A stretch of DNA of 64,000 bases, from assembly GCA_036852015.1 (NCBI GenBank), contig JAANDG010000048.1:1-64000 (forward strand), written 5' to 3'. Below the pieces are notes generated by a model. The model searched no databases, was not told the DNA's origin, and worked only from the letters and a program-made list of their open reading frames with translations. Positions 38,701 to 45,042 of the stretch are shown here, piece after piece. Made by a program: the position numbers and the translations under genes. Within the stretch, counting starts at the first letter, position 1. The number at the start of each line of letters is the position of its first letter. This stretch comes from Pelodera strongyloides. Lineage: Eukaryota; Nematoda; Chromadorea; Rhabditida; Rhabditidae.

Positions 38701-41700
38701 TTTAACCTTGCCAGATTCAGTACGCATCAACAAGCTATTATACATGCCCAGTGCAAAACAAGATCATAATTGTAGTTTATATAATAAGAAAACATCACTA
38801 TGTCACTATGTACGTATACTAGCGAGAGGTAGAGTGCTAACCCGAAACAGCCGAAACCCCGCTCTACCGGTTGTTATATCCTACGCCCATCGAACCTTAG
38901 CTCTACCCTATGGAATGTTCCTGAGGCCATATTCACCAATCAATTCTCTATGGGGATTCCCCGTCTTTTTCTTTGCGTGTCTCACATAGGAATGCTATTT
39001 TCTGTCCCCAGGGAATATTTCCCCAAGGGAATCGGAGTGGTGAAGGCCTCAGGCCTCTTTCTCACGGCGCCGTCATATAATTATTACCGAATAACGGCAT
39101 AGAGAGGAGAATTTCATTTTGGTAGCTTGCCTCTTATAGTTTTTTGAATTATAGTTATTCAATCAAAGTTTTCCTTTAGATTTCGATGGAATACGATCAA
39201 TACAATGGAAAACGGCCGAATTCCACGGGACAATCAATTATTGATTACATTTTCGGCTCCAAACACACGAATGGAAGTGATAACTTGTGAGGTTTACTTT
39301 TGAATCTTTACATTTGATTTCGTTTGTGTTTCTACTACTACATCACTTATTTCTTAAACGATTGTTTCCCTTTTTTTATTTTTTTATATTGTACGTACTA
39401 CTATATCTTTATCACTGTCATGGTTAAACCTCACCCTCCTCGGCGTAAGTTACGGGAGCCTTTGATCGCTTGATCGGCTTATTTTTAACGACTGTTTTGC
39501 ACTTTTGCTACGAGGGGTGCCCTAGCGCCGAGGTAACTTGTAAACGCCGTCATTTCGGAATTCAAGCTGTTTCACTACGGTGCGCCACTTGCTTGCCATA
39601 AGTGGTGCGGCTTGCACGCCAACCTTGTAAAAGTCGTTCTTCCACGGATTCTGTACTGCACTCAGTTCTTTAATAAATTTTCAGTGTGGTCGGAATTTTG
39701 GTGCTGTGTTTCATCGTAGCCGGTGTGGCAATAATTTTCTGTACGGGATTCTTGGTCTATCGGTAAGGCTTATTCAACTATATACAGTTACGTACCCGTT
39801 AAGAACAACGATTTTGTGCTGCACAACCGTGCTGGGCGCAGCGTGTGCAGCCAACGGGGAGAGGGAGAGAGAGAGAGGGGGAGAGAGGAAGAGAGAGAGG
39901 AAGAGAGAGGAAGAGAGTGGAAGAGAGAGAGGAACAGAGAGGAAGAAAGAGGATGAAAGAGAGAAGAGGAGGAAGAGAGAGGAAGAAAGAAGAAGAGAGA
40001 GAAAGACTAAGACTGATTCTCGCACACTGTTGGCGCGTCAATGGCATTTGAAAAGATCTAAACGTTGGTTTCACAGAATCTTCTCATCCCTTTCCATTTA
40101 GATTATGCCAGCGCACGTTACTCGATGTACACCGAAAAATGACCATGGATTTTAGTGAGTTATCGATCTCTTTTTTTCCATTTTATTTTTGCATTTATTA
40201 GTCTCTTTTCTAATCAAAATAAACTATGACGCAGCTCGGTACAACTCTTATTCTAAGAGATGATTCAGATTCTCCAATATACAGATATGAAGTATTACTG
40301 CTTCATGTTGGGGCCATAATATGATTTCCCAATGTTTCATTTGCAATCTAAATTCATAAGATGTTTGTTCAAACACAGTAAAGTATGAGTGAGAGTAACA
40401 AGAAACATGGAGCCTAAAAATAGCATCAAGGCAGAAAGCGTGACATCAATAAAAAAAGATGCCATAAAAATAAAATATCGATTTTTTTAGCGAAAGCATT
40501 TCCAAATATCGTCGCCCATCCAAAGCGAGTTTATGAAATACAGGTGAGAAGATTTCTCTACTTGGTTTGTATTTATTTATATACTTTAAAGGAGGAGGCT
40601 CACGAGAATGAAGTGCTCAAATAGTTTCCTTTTATCGAAGGATAATGGGTTTATCTTCCAAAAAAACAAGTATTATAAGGTTCAGCGCTTTAGTTTGGAG
40701 GAATTAATTAATCTAAGAACTCGAAGTCAAATAAAATAACCTATCGTATGCAAGGTAGACTTCAAAGCTAAACATGCAAATCTACAAGTCATTTTGCAAG
40801 CCAGCACAAAATTTGCATGCCCACTATGGAAATCAACTATTTTTTACGATCCAAAATTTTGATAGAATTCATAGTTTTATATTGATTTACTCCTTCCAGT
40901 TAAAAGCTTTTGCATTGTAAAGCATGTATTTCGGAACTTAATACCATCATCCTTCGATAAAAGGAAACCATTCGAGCACTTCATTCTCGTGAGCCTCCTC
41001 CTTTGAAGCGAAATACCGGCCGGTTTTTGAAACGCATCGTTGACAACTGAATTATTACGTATTTATGCTAATTTGCTCGAATCCAGCTCGATTTTTTATT
41101 CTAATTTATGCTCATTTGCATACGCTGCATAAGAATGCTGGTGTACTCGATGTGTTTCTAAAACCGACCGGTATTTCTTAACTCCATGTTTGTTATAAAG
41201 TCAAAATTAAAAATCGAAATTGCTAGAGGTCGTTATAACAGCTGTAAGATCGATCTACCTTTCCCTCTCCAGTTGGTGGTTTCAAAGTTTTCACGGGGCA
41301 GATCCCAACTCGGGTTGTGCGTGTTAGAAGTTAATGCGCTAGCCATTGCACCATGTAGACTGCCACTTCAGAAGTGTTTTCAGGCTGAAGAGGGTGTCTA
41401 CAGTGCTCCAGAACCACAAAACGAAGAAGAACAACCCAGAGAAGGTTCACTGAAACGGACGAACAGCAATGGAAGCAGTCAATATAGTAGTGGGGACAGT
41501 AGTGATGAAGGTATGCTAATTGCTGCCTAGTTGGGATTCAGCTAATTATCAATTATCATGACAATTATCCAATGAGCTCAAAACACTATTCTTGACGTAC
41601 TTTAATTTGGCTAAGTTTTTTCCGGGCTGCATTTCTTGTGAGGCTCGTAGATTTTGTCCCGAAACGGGGTATCATGTTATAAAATGATCCATTTTATTCT

Positions 41701-42020
41701 TTATCTACCATAATTTAACCTATTTTTATTTTCTCTGTACATTTTGAGAAAAACTCAAATAAGCAGGATTGGTTAGGGTCGTTTTTCATAATTGGCCACA
41801 TATCGGAACTTCCACTTCCCTGTGTATAATGTTGTCGAATTCAGAAGTGTTCGTCGTGCAGCCTAACGGTCAGCTACCGCTCAACCCATCCCGACCTCTA
41901 CCAAACGAGGGCAACAAAGATGAATTGCCGTCAAATTTTCGGCGGAAAGAGCGAAAAATACACAAGGATTCAGTCTGTGCTATGATATTTAAACCGCAAC
42001 CCGAACCTCAGATGATGTAG
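22976..42020 (+). CDS. unrecognised single-pass membrane protein with alternative first exons
   Basis: I do not recognise the family. The common part is 39180-39286, 39685-39762, 40102-40154, 40491-40543, 41384-41510 and 41845-42020 (TAG); it is 197 codons long with all junctions GT-AG and the frame unbroken. It begins ISMEYDQYNGKRPN. One strong transmembrane helix (VVGILVLCFIVAGVAIIF) is encoded mostly by the 39685 exon and is followed by a basic juxtamembrane VYRLCQRT. The roughly 140-residue tail includes NIVAHPKRVYEIQ, an acidic Glu-rich part, a Ser-rich stretch (SSQYSSGDSSDE) and a basic FRRKERK near the end. No signal peptide is seen. The upstream exons 22976-22996 plus 23175-23261 give a 233-aa form (MALSATK, then FSKTAFYRLAHK). 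Three other starts are listed separately. AATAAA lies at 42202 and 42471. The gene structure is well supported; the function is unknown. Confidence 0.75.
23024..23050 (+). repeat. short telomere-like (TTAGGC)n stretch
   Basis: GCTTAGGCTTAGGCTTGGGC followed by TTAGGG, about four units, in the intron right after the first exon of the membrane-protein gene. Confidence 0.65.
23175..23261 (+). CDS. second upstream exon of the membrane-protein gene (isoform 1)
   Basis: Between TTTTCAG and GTTAGT, 87 bases, phase 0 at both ends. It encodes FSKTAFYRLAHKIALMEF and then a very basic RKKYK segment, ending FDK. It follows the 21-base exon 22976-22996 (MALSATK). Confidence 0.65.
23904..24084 (+). mobile_element. 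TTAA MITE family A, copy 7 (left end lost)
   Basis: TTTTAGAAACGCATCGTGG on the left and GGCCGGTACTTTCCTTTAA on the right, with a forward core. The outer left terminal repeat is missing. Confidence 0.82.
25500..25506 (+). promoter_or_regulatory. possible TATA element before the alternative exon at 25534
   Basis: TATATAA sits inside the palindrome CCTTATATAAGG, about 30 bases before the ATG of an alternative first exon. Its position would put transcription initiation almost at the ATG, so it may be only fortuitous. Confidence 0.25.
25534..25593 (+). CDS. alternative first coding exon of the membrane-protein gene (isoform 2)
   Basis: A 60-base exon from ATG to GTGAGT, phase 0. It encodes a basic N-terminus (MDRIMLRFKTRFKTS, ending MAPK). 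Joined to 39180 it gives 217 aa. The strong donor and matching phase support it. Confidence 0.6.
26675..26839 (+). mobile_element. TTAA MITE family A, copy 8
   Basis: TTGAAAGCGAAATAACGACC to CCGGCCAGTATTTCGCTTTAA, with one TTAA mutated to TTGA and a forward core. Confidence 0.88.
27323..27468. mobile_element. TTAA MITE, diverged A/B relative
   Basis: TTAAAGCGGCATAGCAGCCG at the left and CAAAAACCGGTTTTTTATCG then CTTTAA at the right; TTAA is at both ends. Confidence 0.65.
28128..29735. other. three GC-rich islands in the intron, no gene assigned
   Basis: GC-rich patches at about 28128-28244, 28860-29040 and 29517-29735 stand out from the AT-rich surroundings. They share short CG-rich words (GTGCGC, GCGCAC, TCTCGCCG). 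The open frames across the latter two (86 and 76 codons) show no family signature and no convincing splice context. They may be diverged copies of one repeat. The 28664 exon lies between the first and second patches. Confidence 0.35.
28664..28696 (+). CDS. alternative first coding exon of the membrane-protein gene (isoform 3)
   Basis: 33 bases from ATG to GTTAGTG, phase 0, encoding MNFWRSYRKEK. An acceptor-like GTATAG lies eight bases before the ATG. Joined to 39180 it gives 208 aa. Confidence 0.5.
30240..30422 (+). mobile_element. TTAA MITE family A, copy 9
   Basis: Near-consensus complete copy: TTAAAGCGAAATACCGGCCG to CCGGCCGGCATTTCGCTTTAA, with TTAA at both ends and a forward core. Confidence 0.95.
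31263..31440. repeat. dispersed repeat, copy 1 (TTTGGTGAC-rich)
   Basis: Shares with 42676-42822 the ordered blocks CCGAAACCA, AGAAAAAC, ACCGAAAAAA, a GACTGGTT motif, GACCATTT-like and ATTTGGTGAC. It contains several inverted TTTGGTGACC/GGTCACCAAA-like words. Probably an old non-coding transposable element; the ends are not defined. Confidence 0.55.
31598..31778 (+). mobile_element. TTAA MITE family A, copy 10
   Basis: AGCGAAATACCAGCCGG to GCGGCCGGTATTTCCCTTTAA, forward core. The left flank reads ATTCCCTTTAGCG, which looks like the right terminus of another TTAA element fused to it. Confidence 0.88.
32002..32133 (-). mobile_element. TTAA MITE family A, copy 11, 3'-truncated
   Basis: TTAAAGCGAAATACTGACAGG followed by the reverse-orientation core up to ATAAATACAGAATTGAC. 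The right terminal repeat is missing and a CT microsatellite begins shortly after. Confidence 0.82.
32150..32270. repeat. (CT)n microsatellite with CG interruptions
   Basis: Long CTCTCT tract with TCGCTC interruptions. A similar tract lies at 34229-34290. The open frames are low complexity. Confidence 0.95.
32838..33310. other. CCTAAG-rich intronic stretch
   Basis: Many scattered CCTAAG, CCTAAA, GACCTA and TTAGGxC words, plus two imperfect copies of a GGCCATAGC(G/C) block near 32846 and 32886. It may be degenerate satellite or telomere-like DNA. No exon is seen. Confidence 0.35.
33680..33836. mobile_element. diverged TTAA MITE, subfamily B-like
   Basis: TTAAAGCGGTATGATGACACG with GTGAAACGCTAGGTTAGAC at the left, and AAACGCTTCC…CCATATACCGCT at the right. 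Terminal repeats are imperfect. Confidence 0.45.
34752..34775 (+). CDS. alternative first coding exon of the membrane-protein gene (isoform 4)
   Basis: 24 bases from ATG to GTAAGCG, phase 0, encoding MDDLVFDY. Joined to 39180 it gives a 205-aa protein. Very short, so the support is the donor and phase match only. Confidence 0.4.
35299..35436 (-). mobile_element. inverted-terminal-repeat element (GAGGCCATATTCACC ends), copy 1
   Basis: Its reverse complement matches 38921-39052: ATGCTATTTTCTGTCCCCAG, then a TTTCCCC..GGGAATCGGAG block. Ends are GACCATATACACCCCTC and GAGTGGTGAATATGG. No coding potential. Confidence 0.75.
35701..35762. repeat. (TA)n microsatellite
   Basis: Nearly uninterrupted TATATA, flanked by CTCTCT-rich sequence on both sides. 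Confidence 0.97.
37905..38075. mobile_element. foldback element with family-A termini
   Basis: A near-perfect 171-bp palindrome beginning TTAAAGCGAAATGCCAGC and ending with its reverse complement, TTAA at both ends. The outer 12 bases equal family A, but the interior is different (CCTTTGGAAAATTTGCATAT). It is unusually intact, suggesting recent origin. Confidence 0.9.
38921..39052 (+). mobile_element. inverted-terminal-repeat element (GAGGCCATATTCACC ends), copy 2
   Basis: Opposite orientation to 35299-35436, sharing GCTATTTTCTGTCCCCAGGG and the ends CTGAGGCCATATTCACC / GGTGAAGGCCTCAG. It ends about 130 bases before exon 39180. Confidence 0.75.
39855..40008. repeat. (GA)n-rich purine tract
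   Basis: Almost pure GAGAGA/GGAAGA sequence just after the transmembrane exon at 39685-39762. The open frames on both strands are Arg/Glu or Leu/Ser low complexity and not genes. Confidence 0.95.
40586..41006. mobile_element. foldback element, family F3
   Basis: Left end TTAAAGGAGGAGGCTCACG…AGTGCTCAAATAGTTTCC and right end with the reverse complement, arms of about 55 bp, and an imperfect interior. The right-hand site reads TTGA and is shared with the following family-A element. A fragment with the same terminus (AAAGGGAGAGGCTCACGA) starts at 52119. Confidence 0.8.
41003..41181 (+). mobile_element. TTAA MITE family A, copy 12
   Basis: GAAGCGAAATACCGGCCGG to CCGACCGGTATTTCTTAA, forward core, abutting foldback F3. 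Confidence 0.9.
41290..41365 (-). repeat. possible tRNA-derived fragment
   Basis: On the minus strand it has an A-box-like TGGTGCAATGGCTAGCGC and a degenerate B-box-like GAGTTGGGATCTG with tRNA-like spacing. It lies about 20 bases before the acceptor of exon 41384. A decayed SINE head is the likeliest reading. Confidence 0.3.
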
Positions 42021-42470
42021 TTTCTAAAATATAGTTGGAAGATGGGTACTTTGATAGCAGCCAGCTAGCTGTAAGACCTACGACCCATTGTTAGGGCCTA
42101 AGGCTAGGGCCACAACAACATATTGAAGAAAAGTTCAAACAACATTATGATGTCTCATATCGTCGTATACTCGTTAATCCGTTAATTGATTATCGATTAC
42201 CAATAAAGCCAAATACACTGTGTGAGCGCTAGGCCCCGACATTTCACGAGTTCATATTAATAATTTCACATTACACATGTAGGTAAGTATTTTTTCCTCT
42301 ATTCTGACGCAGACAGTTCAACAGTGACAGTATCCCGGTTGTATTATGCTCATGCATTTATCCACTATACTATTTATATCTGATGTTTCTTTATTAATTT
42401 TATTATGTATGTTTTATTTGCTATCCTACTTACATGCAACGAAGAATACGGGAATTTTTTTCATTTTGTC

Positions 42471-42476
42471 AATAAA
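42471..42476 (+). terminator. polyadenylation signal AATAAA
   Basis: AATAAA 451 bases after the stop codon at 42020, in an AT-rich 3' region. A second AATAAA at 42202 is closer and may be used instead. Confidence 0.45.
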
Positions 42477-42675
42477 ATGTGTTTTACTGAATTGGAATCA
42501 CGCTGGTGAATAACTCTTGGGAATGAATCCTGGGCTTTCTATGAAATCGGAACTTCTGAACATGCAGTTTATTATTGTCATATGAAACTCGTCATCACTG
42601 CAACGAGACACCAGCGGAAGTTCGGCGCCCACAATTGCACAACTTGCACAACTTTTATACTACAACACAGGAAAA

Positions 42676-42822
42676 CAATATGGTTTCCGAAACCACAGAA
42701 AAACGGACGCGGTACCGTCACGAAACGGTTTTCACCGAAAAAACCGTTTCCTGACTGGTTATTGACCATTTGATGACATTTGGTGACTCGACTTGTGGCC
42801 ATATGATGTTTTTCCGCCATCG
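42676..42822. repeat. dispersed repeat, copy 2 (TTTGGTGAC-rich)
   Basis: Diverged relative of 31263-31440, sharing CCGAAACCACAGAAAAAC, CACCGAAAAAA, TGACTGGTT and CATTTGGTGAC in the same order. Confidence 0.55.
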
Positions 42823-43440
42823 TCACACGGCTTGCACGTCCGGTTTCGACAGTGTGTCGAACTTCACAAATGTGCTCAAGTAAACGTCGGATGTTTTTTC
42901 AATTGAAATAAATAAAATATACAAAAAATCATTGTTGATATCAATATTTAATAAAGAACATATTTATTTTCATGCAGAAAGTGTTCCGTCCGGGATGGCG
43001 ATCACTGTTAGAGCATAGCACACAGTACAACATCACAATGATCTGGACATCACAACACCTTGAAAAGACAAATGCTTTACCTAATCCCCACGCCCTGAAT
43101 ATGCGTATTTCCATGGGACTGAAATTTGGAGCATGAATTTTCGCCAAGGACATAGTTTTTTGTCGAAATGTATCCTCTCCGAGCTCCAATCCCAGGACAG
43201 TGTGTTATGTTTTCCGGATAGAAGCAGTGATCTGAATTCTTACACCAAGGTATACATTTAAGCTGATTGAGATTAGATATATTATGATAGAGCACACTGA
43301 TTTATCATATGATGGATAAAAAAATTATCATATTACAAGAATACAACTAAGCGTGAACAATACTGTAGGGGGTGATATTGTGTTTGTCTACCGTAATCCC
43401 ACCATTGCGTCTTGATTTTTTCAACCGCGTTGCGTGCGTC

Positions 43441-43553
43441 TTTTTTTTTTTTTTTTGAAATGAAAAAAATTCGAAATCGTTTATAGAGTACCAGCCGTTC
43501 GAAGAGCCCTACGGGCTCTTCTCCGACTGGAGGAATCGGCCTTCGGCCGATTG
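43441..43553 (-). other. two perfect GC-rich hairpins beside a poly-T tract
   Basis: GAAGAGCCC-TAC-GGGCTCTTC (43501-43521) and AATCGGCC-TTC-GGCCGATT (about 43533-43552), with a T16 run at 43441-43456. Read on the minus strand the order is hairpin, hairpin, a TTTTTTT run, then poly-A, which suggests a structured RNA or its retrocopy. On the + strand the same bases also encode an open frame (EYQPFEEPYGLFSDW), so a coding or exonised origin cannot be excluded. Confidence 0.35.
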
Positions 43554-43709
43554 TTACCCTATTTAAAACATACACACGTCTACAAAGTCATTTATGATTG
43601 GGAAAACGTAGAATATGAGTCTAGATAGCCGTTCGACTAATGTTTATGGTACCATGCAAATTTGCCATTGAAGGGCTCAATGTGGAACAGATTGCTACTC
43701 TTGTGATAA

Positions 43710-43791
43710 GCTAGCATAGCTCAACCGGTAGAGCGTTGGACTGTGAGTCGAGAGGTTGCGCGCTGCTGTGGGTTCGAATCTCGCCAGCGAC
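43710..43791 (+). pseudogene. tRNA-like sequence (His GUG anticodon), probably a pseudogene or SINE head
   Basis: It has a perfect D-arm (GCTC…GAGC), an anticodon loop CTGTGAG (GTG), a T-arm GTGGG-TTCGAAT-CTCGC and a B box GGTTCGAATC. However, the acceptor arms GCTAGCA and CAGCGAC do not pair, the anticodon stem has one mismatch and the variable loop is about 15 bases. It is therefore unlikely to be a working tRNA. Confidence 0.55.
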
Positions 43792-43897
43792 AAAGATTTT
43801 GTATGGTCTTTCGATCGAAGAATTTTCTTTATGAAGGGATTTCGTTGTGCACATAAAAACAAACCCGTGACAAACTCTTCTCCTTTATATAATAAGA

Positions 43898-44322
43898 TTT
43901 ATGTTACGATTTCGCGCGAATTCGCATGCGAAACTGCCATCCAAGTTAGCAAAATTTTGCGCACATACAGTAAGATCGCGAAAAGTGCGCATCAGGCAAA
44001 ACCTGAAAAAGTCTTGGAGCGAAAAAGGAAATAGTGTGAAAAATAAAGAGGGCACAGACAATTAAACATGTGGTGCACTTTCGCATTTTTTTGCGGGCCG
44101 TTGTCGGACATGCCGGTAAAGGTCCGCAAAAAATGCGAAAGTGCCCCACATGTTTAATTGTCTGTGCCCTCTTTATTTTTCACACTATTTCCTTTTTCGC
44201 TCCAAGACTTTTTCAGGTTTTGCCTGATGCGCACTTTTCGCGATCTTACTGTATGTCCGCAAAATTTTGCTAACTTGGATGGCAGTTTCGCATGCGAATT
44301 CGCGCGAAATCGTAACATAAAT
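43898..44322. mobile_element. large near-perfect palindrome (foldback element)
   Basis: Arms of about 195 bases (TTATGTTACGATTTCGCGCG… and its complement) around a roughly 30-base loop at 44095-44125. Rich in TCGCGCGAATTCGCATGCGA. The overlapping open frames on the two strands are mirror images from the inverted repeat and not genes. Confidence 0.85.
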
Positions 44323-44333
44323 ACTCTATTAAT

Positions 44334-44610
44334 GGGGTTTCCATGTTTGCGATTCGCACCTGCGAAAATGTCAACCGTGTCCAGTTTGAGTCGATTAAAT
44401 GACGGGTCCCGCAGCGATTTTGGATTTAGTATGGATCTATTTCAAAATAGTACGGATCTAGTATGGATCTGATACACTTTCGCTGCAGGACCATGTCAAA
44501 CGTGCGATTCGCATGGGTTACGGTAGGCAGTTGACATGCGTGTAAAATGACTCGAACATGGACAGCGGTTTGACATTTTCGCAGGTGCGAATCGCATACA
44601 TGGAAACCCC
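44334..44610. mobile_element. second palindromic element
   Basis: Left arm GGGGTTTCCATGTTTGCGAT…CACCTGCGAAAATGTCAA and the matching right arm, about 50 bases each, with TTAAYGGGG-like ends. It follows the previous palindrome after about 12 bases. Confidence 0.75.
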
Positions 44611-45026
44611 GTTAAAAATTAAATTTTATCCTTATCAAGTTATTATATTCAAAGGGTTTTGCTTATTATCACATAGGCAATGGTGCTAACATTACTCCGC
44701 GCGCGTTGATGGCCCCCTGAACCCGTTGAGTAGCAATGCCTTCTCGAACTTCTCCTCATTTGAAATTTCCTCTTTTAACGGAAGTAGATCATGTTCTTTT
44801 CATTCTTGCGGAGTAAAACATTCGCCCTTTTATAGTTGTTATAGCTGTAGGCTGCTTTATTAGGCGCTTAAAAACTTCAAACTGCTCGGCTACAAATACA
44901 ACAGGGCGAAATGCGGATAGACGTTTCCTTCTTTTCCGTAGTGTGGATTTGAACCGCTTCTATTCTTGATTGTGTTTTTTTTGCGCTGTCTTGTTGCGTT
45001 CTACAACTTAACTTGTGGATGATTTG

Positions 45027-45042
45027 TCTGTTTCAGGTAAAC
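45027..45042 (+). promoter_or_regulatory. splice acceptor just upstream of the BMS1 start (possible trans-splice site)
   Basis: CTGTTTCAG ends at 45036 and the ATG follows after GTAAAC. No 5' UTR exon is evident upstream, so the site could accept a spliced leader; a 5' UTR intron is the alternative. GGTAAACATGGGTAA recurs at 45354-45368 inside intron 1. Confidence 0.45.

Larger units (their letters stand above)
42021..45042. other. intergenic region before BMS1
   Basis: Contains the poly-A signals of the upstream gene (42202, 42471), a dispersed repeat (42676-42822), a hairpin pair next to a poly-T tract, a tRNA-like sequence and two large palindromes, listed separately. No further gene is seen. 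Confidence 0.6.

Noticed and set aside
39706..40101. 131-codon open frame and its opposite-strand partners over the GA tract
   Set aside because: Low-complexity translation of a purine microsatellite.
43710..43791. A functional tRNA-His gene
   Set aside because: The two acceptor arms do not pair and the variable loop is too long, so it is listed as a tRNA-like pseudogene.
43946..44273. Two 67-codon frames on opposite strands with nearly the same protein
   Set aside because: Produced by the inverted repeat at 43898-44322; no coding evidence.
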